From Deltaproteobacteria bacterium (GTDB taxonomy: Bacteria > Desulfobacterota > Desulfarculia > Adiutricales > Adiutricaceae), in the NCBI GenBank assembly GCA_031288415.1, contig JAITRL010000148.1, forward strand, positions 1 to 45,401: a stretch of DNA of 45,401 nucleotides, given 5' to 3'. Below are positions 28,685 to 37,758 of this stretch, one piece after another. A model generated the notes under the pieces. That model was not told where the DNA came from and did not search any database. It worked only from the letters and a program-made list of their open reading frames with translations. A program made the translations under genes and the position numbers. Each line of letters begins with the position of its first letter. Within the stretch, counting starts at the first letter, position 1.

Positions 28685-28814
28685 GCCGTTGGCCGCGATG
28701 GCTCAGGCTTGGAGCCGCTAAGACATAGGCAGGGGGCCGCGAAGGCTCAGGCCGTTGCCGCGGCGGCTCAGGCTTGGAGCCGCGAAGACATAGGCAGGGG
28801 GCCGCTGAGGTTCA
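28684..28814 (+). repeat. Tandem pair of ~66-base units
   Basis: Two copies (about 28684-28749 and 28750-28814) share 'ggctcaggcttggagccg' and 'agacataggcagggggccg' in the same order. Neither copy encodes a recognisable protein. Confidence 0.8.
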
Positions 28815-29084
28815 GGTCGAGGGCCGCGATGGGGCTCAGGCTGGGGCCGATGGCGGCTACTCGCGAACGGCAGCCAGAAGCGGCCGCGAAGAACGCAACG
28901 GCCCTATGATGAGCATCCACGAAGCCGCGTTGCCCGGAGGCAAAGCTTCTGGAAAGCCGCATTGCCCGGAGGCCGGGTTCCCCTCCCGAAAAACCCCCTC
29001 GACCGCGGCGGCGGCCCCAGTGAATAATATCGCCAGGCAAGGCGACTCCGGAATGTCGCGCCGCCGGAAAACCGTTGCTGCCAT

Positions 29085-29300
29085 GAGTCAGCGCTTCCGG
29101 AAGGCGAAGCCCCGGATACTCCGCGTTGCCTGAGGACGAATCGGCCAGGTGACGGAGCTTCCGGAAGGCGAAGCCTTCGGAACGCCGCGTGGCCCGAAGA
29201 CGGAACGGCCATGAGACGGAGCTTCCGGAAGGCGAAGCCTTCGAAAATCCGCGTTGCCTGAAGGGACGGAACGTCCATGAGACGGAGCTTCCTTTAGGAT
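29085..29300 (+). repeat. ~62-base tandem repeat, three to four copies
   Basis: Copies carry 'gacggagcttccggaaggcg', 'aagcc', a 'ccgcgttgcctgaag'-type segment and 'acggaacggccatga'. Order and spacing are kept, with scattered substitutions. Confidence 0.8.
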
Positions 29301-29982
29301 GGCCTTCCCATGGTCTGCTCTTCAGGGAAGCCTCCCGCCGGGATTGTTGTCGGCGTTGCATTCCCTCGCGAACTTTCCGCCCGCAGGCATCCGCAACCCG
29401 ATATTCGGCGCGCGGCGCGCCTTGCGCCCAAAATGTGAAGGTTTCAGACGTGGCGCACCCCTGCCCGCAGCATCCGAACCTGCCCGGAAAGCGGGATAAT
29501 CCCCGCGATTTCAGGCCATTCTTGACTTTTTCCTGTTCCGGGCCGTATATTTGCCGAAGACCCGAACGGCGCCGCGCCGTCCGGGCCCTCTCCGGCCCTG
29601 GCGGCGCGCAGATGCCCATTCGATTTCAGAGGCGGGCCTTCCCGCTTTCCCGATATGATCCGCCGTCCCGGGCCCGTTCCGGGGCGGCTTTTTTTTCCGG
29701 CCGCCGTCCCTTGCCGGGGCGCGCTTCTCCATTGCCGCAGAGATCCTGCCGTGTGGCCTGATTACCCTTCCTTATGAAGCCTGGCTGCCCTCTTTTTACG
29801 GCTTGCCGTACCATGAGGCTTGGCGCCTTGCCTTTGAGGCTGCGGCCGCTTCCCGCGGCAAATAGCCCCTCTCTCTTTAGCTCCGGGCCCTGGCTTCCGT
29901 CCTTTGTCTTCCGTCTTTTGGCTTCCGTCTTTTGGCTTCCGGCCTTTGTCTTCCGGCCTTTGTCTTCAGCCCTTTGGCTTCC

Positions 29983-30045
29983 GGCTTTAGGCTTTAGGCT
30001 TTAGGCTTTAGGCTTTAGGCTTTAGGCTTTTGGCTTTTGGCTTTT
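29983..30045 (+). repeat. Heptanucleotide array: six GGCTTTA then three GGCTTTT
   Basis: Nine uninterrupted 7-base units, the first six identical. The flanks (29880-29982 and 30046-30110) are degenerate versions such as 'ggcttccgtctttt'. The array lies about 290 bases before the dehydrogenase start. Confidence 0.95.
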
Positions 30046-30333
30046 GCCTTCTGACCTTAGGCTTCAGGTCCTTGGCTTTTAGCTTCAGGCCTTTGGCCTG
30101 AAGCTCTTCCGCAGCCGCCGGGCAGGCCGTCTGTCCCGGCCAGGACAGAAGAGGGTCAGGCCTTTGCCGCTTCACGGCTTCGGCCTTAACCAAGCCCCCG
30201 GCTTCCCGCCGCGGCACTCGTCCCCGCAGTTCCCCCTGGCCTTCGACCGGACCGCGCCCCGCCGCTCAAATCCGGGCGCGCCCGTCCCCTTCTCCCGGCC
30301 TCTTTGCCTGGAACTCCCCTCAGGACCGCACAC

Positions 30334-31302
30334 ATGCCTGATCTGGTAATCCTGGACGGACATACACTCAACCCCGGAGACCTGGACTGGTCCCCCGTCT
30401 CCTCGCTCGTGGACGGCTTCACGGTCCACGACCGCACGGAAAACAAAGCCGACATCCTCCCCCGCATCGGCAAGGCCGAGCTCGTGCTCACCAACAAGAC
30501 CCCTATCCGCCGGAAAACTTTGGAGGCCGCCCCGCAGGTAAGGTACGTGGGCATCCTCGCCACCGGCTCGGACAACGTGGACGTCGCCGCCGCCCGCGAG
30601 CTGGGCGTGCCCGTCACCAACGTGCCCCGTTACGGGACCATGGCCGTGGCCCAGTTCGCCATCGGGCTCCTCCTGGAGATAACCGGAAGGGCCGGCCATC
30701 ACTCCGAGGCCATCCGGAAAGGCCGCTGGAAAAGCGCCCCGGACTGGTTCTTCTGGGACTACCCCCTCATCGAGCTCGAGGGCAAGGTCATGGGCATAGT
30801 GGGCTACGGGGCCATCGGGCGCGCCGTGGGGTCGATAGCCCGCGCGCTGGGCATGCGTGTCCTGGCCTACAACGGCGACAGGCCCCCCAAGAGCGAGGAG
30901 GCGGCAAGAGCCGACCCTCTCGTGAACTTCACGGAGCTTCTGCGCGCCTCGGACGTCATCAGCCTCCATGCCCCGCTGAAGCCGGAGACGAGGGGCATTA
31001 TCAACCGCGCCTCCATCTCCGGCATGAAGGACGGGGTCATCATCATCAACACCGCCAGGGGAGCCCTCATCGACGAGCAGGCCCTGGCCGAAGCATTGGC
31101 CTCCGGGAAAGTCTACGCGGCCGGCCTGGACGTCATGGCCTCCGAGCCCCCTGACGACCATAACCCGCTCATAGCCGAGCCGGGCTGCCTCATCACCCCC
31201 CACATCGCCTGGGCTCCCCGGGAGACCCGCGAGCGCCTTATCCGCGAAGCCGCGGAGAACCTGAGACTTTTTCTGGCCGGGACTCCCCGGAACCTCCTGT
31301 AG
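30334..31302 (+). CDS. D-2-hydroxyacid dehydrogenase, probable glycerate dehydrogenase (hydroxypyruvate reductase)
   Basis: A 322-residue NAD(P)-dependent oxidoreductase. The nucleotide site is G157-x-G159-x2-G162 in 'MGIVGYGAIGRAVG'. The catalytic trio is R242 ('INTARGALID'), E271 ('LDVMASEPP') and H290 ('ITPHIAWA'). The substrate-loop sequence 'GILATGSDNVDVAAARELGV' is typical of the glycerate/hydroxypyruvate group. ATG 30334 follows AGGA at a spacing of eight; the in-frame start at 30304 is less likely. The glycerate kinase gene downstream supports hydroxypyruvate/glycerate as substrate, giving a route hydroxypyruvate to glycerate to phosphoglycerate, as in serine breakdown. Substrate assignment is inference from context. 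Confidence 0.88.
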   Translation: MPDLVILDGHTLNPGDLDWSPVSSLVDGFTVHDRTENKADILPRIGKAELVLTNKTPIRRKTLEAAPQVRYVGILATGSDNVDVAAARELGVPVTNVPRYGTMAVAQFAIGLLLEITGRAGHHSEAIRKGRWKSAPDWFFWDYPLIELEGKVMGIVGYGAIGRAVGSIARALGMRVLAYNGDRPPKSEEAARADPLVNFTELLRASDVISLHAPLKPETRGIINRASISGMKDGVIIINTARGALIDEQALAEALASGKVYAAGLDVMASEPPDDHNPLIAEPGCLITPHIAWAPRETRERLIREAAENLRLFLAGTPRNLL

Positions 31303-31942
31303 CGGCCCCTTCGCGCCGCTCTCCTGTCCCGCCGCGCGGCGCCCTGGCAGGGACAAGTCCTCCAAAGCCGCCCATGCCCGAGTGCAGGGCCCGCCCACGC
31401 CGGCCAAGGCCCGTCTCAAGCCCGCCCGGGCCGCTCAACGGCCGGCAGGCCCGGCTCAACCGCCTGCACGCCTGCAGGCCCGGCTCAAGCGGAGCCGGGC
31501 CGCCGCGCGGGCAGGTTCAAGCGCAAACAGACGGCGCATACCCGCGCAAGTCCACTCAAGCGGCGCATGCCCGCGCAAGTCCATACAAGCGGCGCTCCAG
31601 CGAGAGAGACCGCTTAAGCGGTTCCTTCCGGCGCAAGCCGGCGGAGACAACGCGCCGCCGCGCAAGCCGGCACAAGCGGCGCAAGCGGCGCATGCCCGCG
31701 CAACCCGAGCAGACCCGCACAAGCGGCGCGCCGCGCGAGACCGCTCAAGCGGCTCATTCCGGCGCAAGCCTACGCGGGCCCGCTCTAATCCGGACAAGAC
31801 CGCGCGTACCCGCGCCGCCCACCGTAAGCCCGCCGGCAAGGGCGGGCGGCCCTGCCTCACTGCCCTCCGCCAATGAACGCCCCCCAAGCCGTCGGCGCGG
31901 GCGGCGCGATACGCGCGAGAGGGGCAACGCAAAGGATAGTTC
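31303..31942. other. Repeat-bearing spacer between dehydrogenase and glycerate kinase
   Basis: No gene. At 31520-31780, 'gcgcatgcccgcgcaagtcc' type units and 'caagcggcgc' recur many times with varied spacing. The spacing between units is irregular and the units are not separated by unique spacers, so this is not a CRISPR array. Confidence 0.6.
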
Positions 31943-33088
31943 ATGAAGATAATCATCGCTCCGGACTCCTTCAAGGGGAGCCTCAGCGCCGTGCAGGCGG
32001 CCCTGGCAGTCAAGAGGGGCCTCGTGAACGTCTGGCCTGATGCCGAGTACGTGCTCTTCCCGGTCTCGGACGGGGGGGAGGGATTCGCGGAGTCGCTGGT
32101 CTACCTCGAGGGCGGGGAACTCGTCAGACAGGAAGTCAGGGACCCCCTTGGCCGGAAGGTCTCGGCGACATGGGGCCTTCTGGGGGACGGCGAGACCGCC
32201 GCCGTGGAGATGGCCTCGGCCTGCGGGCTTTGGAGGCTCCAGCCCCAGGACCTGAACCCGGGGCGCGCCTCCACCTACGGCTTCGGGGAGCAAATCAGGG
32301 ATGCCCTGGACAGGGGGGTCAAGAGGCTTGTCCTGGGCCTGGGCGGGAGCGCCACCAACGATGCCGGCACCGGCATGCTCGAGGCCTTGGGCATGAGGCT
32401 CCTCAAGGCCGACGGCTCGCCGATCGAGCCCGGCGCCCAGGGCCTTCTGGAACTGGCCTCCCTGGACGCCTCCGGCCTCCACCCGCGCCTGCGGGACATC
32501 GACATCACCGTGGCCTGCGCCGTCAAGAACCCCCTGACCGGCCCCAACGGCACCAGCCAGATCTTCGGGCCCAAGAAGGGCGCCACCAACCTCATCATCC
32601 CGGTCCTGGACGAGGCTTTGGCCCGCTTCCACACGGTGGCGGGCAAACTGGCGGGCAAGGACGTGGCGGGCCTCGAGGGCGCGGGGGCGGCAGGCGGCGT
32701 GGGGGCGGCCCTCATGCTCTTCACCGGGGCGGTCTTCGAAAAAGGGGTCCAGGTGGTTCTCTCCCGCGGCAAATTCTGGGAGAAGGCCGCAGGGGCCGAC
32801 CTCATCATCACCGGCGAGGGCAAGACCGACATCGAGACCCTCTGGTGGGGCAAGGCCCCCCTGGGGGTATCCGACGCGGGGCGCGGCATGGGCATACCCT
32901 CCATCACCATCGCGGCCTGCCTGGAGCAGGGCTACCAGCGCCTCTACGACAACGGCATGGCGGCGGTCATGAGCATGCTCCCCTACCCCATGAACCATCC
33001 CCAGTCCCTGCGCCAGGCAGCCCCCCTCCTGGAGGATGCGGCCTGGCGCCTCGCGCGGCTCCTGTCCGTGGACTTCCGGGGGAAGTGA
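31943..33088 (+). CDS. Glycerate kinase (GarK/GlxK type)
   Basis: Phosphorylates D-glycerate with ATP, in this family giving 2-phosphoglycerate, which enters lower glycolysis. The protein has 381 residues, the usual size. It begins 'MKIIIAPDSFKGSLSA', the family hallmark, followed by 'FPVSDGGEGFAESL'. 'LVLGLGGSATNDAGTGML' and 'ITGEGKTDIETLWWGKAP' are the conserved glycine-rich and acidic loops. It ends normally. The start ATG follows 'gcaaaggatagttc' with AAAGGAT as ribosome site. It shares direction with the 2-hydroxyacid dehydrogenase 640 bases upstream; whether they are one transcript is unclear because of the repeat spacer. Confidence 0.94.
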   Translation: MKIIIAPDSFKGSLSAVQAALAVKRGLVNVWPDAEYVLFPVSDGGEGFAESLVYLEGGELVRQEVRDPLGRKVSATWGLLGDGETAAVEMASACGLWRLQPQDLNPGRASTYGFGEQIRDALDRGVKRLVLGLGGSATNDAGTGMLEALGMRLLKADGSPIEPGAQGLLELASLDASGLHPRLRDIDITVACAVKNPLTGPNGTSQIFGPKKGATNLIIPVLDEALARFHTVAGKLAGKDVAGLEGAGAAGGVGAALMLFTGAVFEKGVQVVLSRGKFWEKAAGADLIITGEGKTDIETLWWGKAPLGVSDAGRGMGIPSITIAACLEQGYQRLYDNGMAAVMSMLPYPMNHPQSLRQAAPLLEDAAWRLARLLSVDFRGK

Positions 33089-33778
33089 CGGGCGAGCGCC
33101 TGCCCCCCGGCCTACCCTTTCAGGCTGCCGGCGCCAAGGCATGTTCGGCCGGCGGCGAGCCTGGAAGTCCGGGCCGCGACCGGCTCCCCCCCGCGAAGCG
33201 CGCGGCGGTTTCCAGGCCGGGCGGGGCGCTTCCGGGCCGCGCCTGGCGCCTCCCCGCGAGGCGCGCGGTTTCCAGGCCTGGCAGGTCGCTTCCAGGCCGC
33301 GCCCGGCGCCTCCCCGCGAGGCGCGCGGCGGTTTCCGGGCCGGGCAGGGCGCTGCGGCGCTCTCGCGGCGGCTGAGCCGCAACAGCCTGGCCGCCGCCGC
33401 TTGGCCGCGACGGCATGGCCGCGATGGCCTGGCTGCGGCAGCAGGGCATCGGCAACAGGTTCCGGAGCGCCTGAAGGTTCAGGCACGGCCGCAAGTTCCG
33501 GAATGCCCGCATTTTCCGGAATGCCCGCCGATATACCGGGCTGCTTACTGGCTCCGGAACGCTTGCGGCTTCAGAACGCTTGTCGGCTCAGGAATTCCCG
33601 CAAGTCCAGAACCGGCAACCGGCTTTAGGCCGCCCGCAGGCCTGGCAGGCTATGCGTGTTCCTGGCTGTCCGCCAGGTCAAGGCTGTCAGGAAATTCCTG
33701 GCCGCCCGGCAAGTTCCGTAGCGTACCCGATGTCCAGGGCGCTTCAGGTTCGCGGATCCCCGCGGCTGACGGAGGGAT
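33089..33778. other. Convergent spacer with ~60-base repeats
   Basis: No gene. Three copies of a unit of about 60 bases lie at 33185-33355; each holds a hairpin of the type 'ggcgcctccccgcgaggcgc'. Bases 33460-33620 repeat 'ttccggaatgcccgc'-like segments. Genes converge here, so the hairpins could also stop transcription. Confidence 0.6.
33185..33355 (+). repeat. ~60-base repeat with internal hairpin, three copies
   Basis: Each copy runs 'ccccgcgaggcgcgcgg', 'tttccaggcc' and 'gcttccaggccgcgc' with small variations. The inverted repeat ggcgcct/aggcgc is preserved in the copies. Confidence 0.75.
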
Positions 33779-35860
33779 TCAGCGTTCGGTTTCCGGCTCG
33801 GTCTCCCGGGCGGATTGAGGGTCGCCGTCTTCCGCAGCCGCGGAAACCTCGGCCGGTCCGCGACCGTCTGCAGGGCGCGCTTCTCCAGAGGAGCCGGAAG
33901 ATTCGACGAATCCCCGGCCCCCGGCGGAAGCCGACCGGGGTTTTCCCGTGCCGCGCCCTGCGGCTGCAATGAGCCCGTCTGGCGAGGAGATCCCGGCCGT
34001 ATCTTCCGTATGTTCAGGCTCAGATGACTTCGCGTCGCCTGCCGCCGGTTCCAGGCGGAAGTCTCCCGGCAAGGGACGGACATCGTCCTTTGCGGCGTCC
34101 AAGCCCGTTTCGGCTCCGAACGGGGCCCGGCAGTCCCTCGGGACGGAATCCGATGAAGACGCTTCAGCGCGCATGGGTTCAACGCCTGAGGCCTCCATGC
34201 CGGAAGCCTCGGCATCCGGGGTCTCGGCGTCTGACGTCTCAACGCCGGAAGCCTCTGCGCCTGAAACGTTTGCGCCGGAAGCCGCGGCGCCCGCAGCTTC
34301 AGAGCCTTCGGCGCCCATTGCATCGGACATGGGGGCATCGAGGCCTCCGCCGTTGGCGCCTGGGTCCAAAGTCACGGTTTTCGTGACCTCGGCTTCCGCA
34401 GCATCAGATTTTAATGCCAAAGCCGCAGCAAGGCCGGATTCCATGACCGCAGATTTCGCGGCAGAGGCTTCCGAAGCCGGTCCCGCCGCCGCAGAGGCTT
34501 CCGAAGCCGGGGCCGCCGCCGCAGGGGCTTCCGAAGCCGGGCCCGCCGCCGCAGAGGCTTCCGAAGCCGGGCCCGCCGCCGCGGAGGCTTCCGACGCCGG
34601 GCCCGCCGCCGCAGAGGCTTCCGAAGCCGGGGCCGCCGCCGCGGAGGCTTTCGAAGTCCCGGCTTTCGCGTCAACGGTTTTCGAAGCCGGGGCCGCCGCC
34701 GCGGAGGCTTCTGAAGTCCCGGCTTTTGCGTCAACGGTTTCCGAAGAAGCGGCTCCTGCGGCATCAGGTTCAGTAAACGCTGACTTTGAAGCCTCAGGCT
34801 CCGCTTCCGAGGCTTCCGCCGCCTCGGCAGGCGAAGCCGGTGATGCCGCCGCAACGGCTCCCCTGCCCTCTTCATCAGCGGCCTCGGATGCCGCTGCCGC
34901 AGAGTCCGCAAAGTCGGCTTCCTCGGCGCCCTCGCCGGAGGCGCCCGCCGCGCCGGCCTGCCTGGAGGCAAGGTCCCTTGGCGCGCGGCAACACTTGCCG
35001 CAAGCGGCGCTCTCGAAGGCGAGGCAGCACATGAGCCTCCCGCACACCCCTGAGATCTTCAGGGTGTTGATGGCTATGTTCTGCTCCTTGGCCATGCGCA
35101 CGGAGACAGGGTAGAAGTCCTTCAGGAAGCTCGCGCAGCACAGGGGCCTGCCGCACAGGCCGTTGCCGCCCAGCATGAGGGCCTCGCTCCTTACGGAGAT
35201 CTGGCGCATCTCCACCCTCGTCCTCAGGCGCCGGACAAGGTCCTTGACCAGCTGGCGGAAGTCGACCCGGTCTTCAGCGGTGTAGTAGAAGATGGTCTTG
35301 AAGCGGTCGAAGGTCTTCTCCACCGAGACGAGCTTCATGACGAGCCCCAGGCGCTTGGCCGCCATCGCGCAGAAATCGAAGGCTTCGCGCTCCTCGAGCT
35401 CGTTTTCGGCCTGAAGGGAGAGATCGTCCAAGTCTGCCGCCCGCAGAAGCCTCCTGTTGGAGGGCAGGTACACCGGCTTGCCCTCGGGCGGGCCGGGATG
35501 GATGAGCGGCACTGTCGTCACCACCCCCATGCGGGTCACGTCATCCACCTTCACCAGCACCCAGTCGCCCAGCTCCAGCGGCAGGTCGCCGCAGTCGAAG
35601 ACCTGCACCTGGCCGCCTAAACGCAGGCGGACATTCACGGTGCGGCGGCATAGCGTGTCAGGGTCTTCAGGGAAAGGCTGGCGGCGGGGAGGGATCCTCT
35701 GGCCGCCTTGGGACGCCTGGAACTCCCGGACGGCGCGCCCGGCCCCCTTGGCCGCAGGGGTCCTGAACCCCGGGCGCCTGGGCGGCATGCCTTTGGGCTG
35801 CGCCGCTTTGGGGTCAGCAGTTCCTTTGGGTCCGGGGGGCCTGTCGCTTGTGGATGGCAT
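33779..35860 (-). CDS. PSP1-domain protein (RicT/YaaT-like) with 390-residue repetitive tail
   Basis: The core (residues about 70-295) is a PSP1 domain. It includes 'GDWVLVKVDDVTRMGVV', 'FDFCAMAAKRLGLVMKLVSV' and the cysteine cluster 'GNGLCGRPLCCASFLKDFYP' and 'ISGVCGRLMCCLAFE' (C236, C241, C242, C273, C278, C279). A further C-G-K-C-C lies at 287-291. In Bacillus the homologue binds an iron-sulfur cluster in the RicA-RicF-RicT complex that directs RNase Y processing of mRNA. After residue 300 there is a 393-residue Ala/Ser/Glu tail. It includes six 30-base repeats encoding 'PASEASAAAG' units. The first 65 residues are Pro/Arg-rich. It is encoded after holB on the same strand, a common neighbourhood, though 860 bases intervene here. 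Confidence 0.88.
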   Translation of the reverse strand: MPSTSDRPPGPKGTADPKAAQPKGMPPRRPGFRTPAAKGAGRAVREFQASQGGQRIPPRRQPFPEDPDTLCRRTVNVRLRLGGQVQVFDCGDLPLELGDWVLVKVDDVTRMGVVTTVPLIHPGPPEGKPVYLPSNRRLLRAADLDDLSLQAENELEEREAFDFCAMAAKRLGLVMKLVSVEKTFDRFKTIFYYTAEDRVDFRQLVKDLVRRLRTRVEMRQISVRSEALMLGGNGLCGRPLCCASFLKDFYPVSVRMAKEQNIAINTLKISGVCGRLMCCLAFESAACGKCCRAPRDLASRQAGAAGASGEGAEEADFADSAAAASEAADEEGRGAVAAASPASPAEAAEASEAEPEASKSAFTEPDAAGAASSETVDAKAGTSEASAAAAPASKTVDAKAGTSKASAAAAPASEASAAAGPASEASAAAGPASEASAAAGPASEAPAAAAPASEASAAAGPASEASAAKSAVMESGLAAALALKSDAAEAEVTKTVTLDPGANGGGLDAPMSDAMGAEGSEAAGAAASGANVSGAEASGVETSDAETPDAEASGMEASGVEPMRAEASSSDSVPRDCRAPFGAETGLDAAKDDVRPLPGDFRLEPAAGDAKSSEPEHTEDTAGISSPDGLIAAAGRGTGKPRSASAGGRGFVESSGSSGEARPADGRGPAEVSAAAEDGDPQSARETEPETER
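34461..34760 (-). repeat. 30-base then 60-base tandem repeats in the PSP1 tail
   Basis: Six 30-base units fill 34461-34640, with one or two changes each. Two 60-base units follow at 34641-34700 and 34701-34760 and encode 'TVDAKAGTS' plus an ASAAAAPA stretch. All units are multiples of three, so length can vary in frame. Confidence 0.93.
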
Positions 35861-36723
35861 CTGATCTCATGGCTCCGGAACGCTTCGGGCGGGAAGGCTT
35901 TGCCCCGGGCGGGCCAAGCCTTGTCCGGGGAACGGACCGGTCAATCCGGGAAGCGCGGGCAACAGGCTGCGGGGCCTCAGACGCCCGCTGGCGCGGGCGT
36001 GAGGCCCTGCGGCCCGCGCTTCCGCTCCAGGGGCGTCCGCGGGAGAGGCGGGCAGGCAGGGCTGCGGCAGGCGCAGGAAAGCCGGAAGGGCAGCTTGCGT
36101 CAAAGGCGCGGAAGGGCCAACGGCAGGTGGCGGAGGCCGGGGGACGAAAAACCGGCGGGCTGAAGGGGACTGGGCGGCGCCGGAGGCGCCGATCCGCCTG
36201 GGACGTGCCTGAGGCGCGCAAAGCGGCAACGAGAGACGCGGAACTGAGGGGTACGGAGCGAAGCTGCGCGGGACTGCGGCAAGCGGAACGCCGCCTCGCC
36301 AGGCTGCGCGGGGCTTGATTTTCCGGGCGGAACCGCGCCGCGCTGTTTTACGCCGCGCCGGAAAGCGTCAGACGGGGCGGAAGAATCCTGTCGCGGCAGA
36401 TGGCGGCAGAAACGTCCGCCGCCAGAAAAGCCTTGGCGCGCCAAGGGGATTATGGGCTCAAGGTTCCAAGGGCCAAACACCCAAGCGTAAAGGCTCCGGG
36501 GACTGAGGGAGCTCCAAGGCTCAAGGGCCCGAAAGTTCTTTGGTTCAAGGACCCTAAGACGCATGGTGCCGAGGGTTCGATGGTTAAAAGGCTTGCCGGG
36601 CGTAAAAGAAAAGCCGCCTTGAAGGCGAATCGGCCTGCAGCCTCTTCATGGCCGCATCGGCCGGCGGCCGGCATCGGCCAGCGCCCGGCCTTCCGAAGCC
36701 GCCTAAGAAGGCCAGGATCCCTA
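35861..36723. other. Spacer between PSP1 gene and holB
   Basis: No gene accepted. Bases 36450-36600 carry loosely repeated 'aaggctc...aagggccc' segments. The holB terminator candidate is listed separately. No clear promoter for the PSP1 gene was identified. Confidence 0.5.
36603..36628 (-). terminator. Probable intrinsic terminator after holB
   Basis: On the minus strand the stem CGCCT/AGGCG with a three-base loop is followed by GGC and then TTTTCTTTT. It lies about 100 bases after the holB stop and would end the exonuclease-holB transcript before the PSP1 gene. Confidence 0.5.
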
Positions 36724-37758
36724 TTATTCTAGCACGGTGGCCCAGAAGTTATCAAAAACAAGCTCAGCCTTGACGAAGCGTCTCACGTTATCCGACATGC
36801 GCCGGCAGGCCTCCTCGAAGACAGGCAGATCCCCTGCCTTGAGCTCCCCCGCGAAGGCCCTCAGGGCCGGGGACGGGGCGGGTCCGTCAAGGAGCCCGTC
36901 ATCCCCCGAGGCGCCCAGCACCGCGGCATCTCTCCACCAGAGCCTCAGGGAGAGTTCCGCCAGCTCCAGCCAGTCCGCCGGCCCGAAGCCATCCTGGCCC
37001 TCATCGACGGACTTGAGGGCCCCGTAATCGGCGGCCATCCCTGCGGCGCACCTCATGCCCTGCAGCAGCCTGGCCGGTCCCTTGGGCCGGGAGAAGACGG
37101 CGTCGACGGCCTCCCTGAAGCTCTTGGCGATTTCCGGATCGGTCATGAGAGCCTTGCCCAGCGCCCCGCCCGAGAGACCCGCCAGGAGCTCGGCCTGCGG
37201 CCCGGTCATTCCTCGCCTGGCGGCCAAGGCCTTGAGGATCTCCGGACGGGGAAGGGGCGGGATCCTGAAGTGCACGCAGCGGGACACCAGGGTGGACATG
37301 ACTGCCGAGGAAGCCAGGGCCGTAAGGACTATCAGGGTATCCGGGGAGGGCTCCTCCAGCGTCTTGAGCAGGGCCCCCCCGCTCTCGTCCGTGAAGCTGT
37401 CAGCCCCCCGCACCAGGGCCGCCTTGGTCCTGCCTTCGAAGGGCCGGAAGGTCAAGGCGTCGCGAACGGAGCGCACGTCGTCTATGGCGAGCCTGGCCGT
37501 CTTCCCTTTGGGTGCGATGGTCACGATGTCCGGATGAGTCCCCGCGAGGATTTTCCGGCAGGGCAGGCACTCCCCGCAGGGCGATCCGGGGGGGCCCGGG
37601 GCCTCGCAGTTGACGGCCATGGCCAGATCCCGCGCCAGGGTGTACTTGCCGCAGCCGGAAGGGCCGGTCAAGAGGATAGCGTGGGGGAGCCTGCCCGAGG
37701 CGAGCATGCCTTCCAGCGCCCGCTTGGCGCCTTCGGCGCCGATGAGGGACCAGGGCAT
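36724..37758 (-). CDS. holB: DNA polymerase III subunit delta'
   Basis: A clamp-loader AAA+ subunit that, with delta and tau/gamma, loads the sliding clamp. The protein has 344 residues. It has 'AILLTGPSGCGKYTLARDLA' as P-loop, where the usual Thr/Ser after GK is Tyr39, consistent with a subunit that need not hydrolyse ATP. The zinc module is C51-x9-C61-x2-C64-x2-C67. 'GGALLKTLEEPSPDTLIVL' and 'ALVSRC'-type 'STLVSRCVHFRIPPL' are family signatures; the S-R-C sensor is the arginine-finger motif. Its ATG overlaps the TGA of the exonuclease gene as TGATG, so the two are co-translated. The C-terminal third is a helical collar domain. Confidence 0.92.
   Translation of the reverse strand: MPWSLIGAEGAKRALEGMLASGRLPHAILLTGPSGCGKYTLARDLAMAVNCEAPGPPGSPCGECLPCRKILAGTHPDIVTIAPKGKTARLAIDDVRSVRDALTFRPFEGRTKAALVRGADSFTDESGGALLKTLEEPSPDTLIVLTALASSAVMSTLVSRCVHFRIPPLPRPEILKALAARRGMTGPQAELLAGLSGGALGKALMTDPEIAKSFREAVDAVFSRPKGPARLLQGMRCAAGMAADYGALKSVDEGQDGFGPADWLELAELSLRLWWRDAAVLGASGDDGLLDGPAPSPALRAFAGELKAGDLPVFEEACRRMSDNVRRFVKAELVFDNFWATVLE

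Larger units (their letters stand above)
28685..30333. other. 1.6-kb repeat-rich spacer between secF and the dehydrogenase
   Basis: No supported gene. The stretch holds three separate tandem arrays (28684-28814, 29085-29300, 29983-30045, listed individually) and pyrimidine-biased sequence at 29880-30110. A short frame at 30008-30217 on the minus strand is Lys/Pro-rich only because it reads the heptamer array. Confidence 0.6.

Noticed and set aside
30008-30217. Lys/Pro-rich minus-strand peptide resembling a histone-H1-like tail
   Set aside because: The pattern comes entirely from the heptamer array read in one frame; there is no start context.
31520-31780. Possible CRISPR array
   Set aside because: Units are irregular in length and spacing, the intervening segments are themselves repeats, and no cas genes are present.
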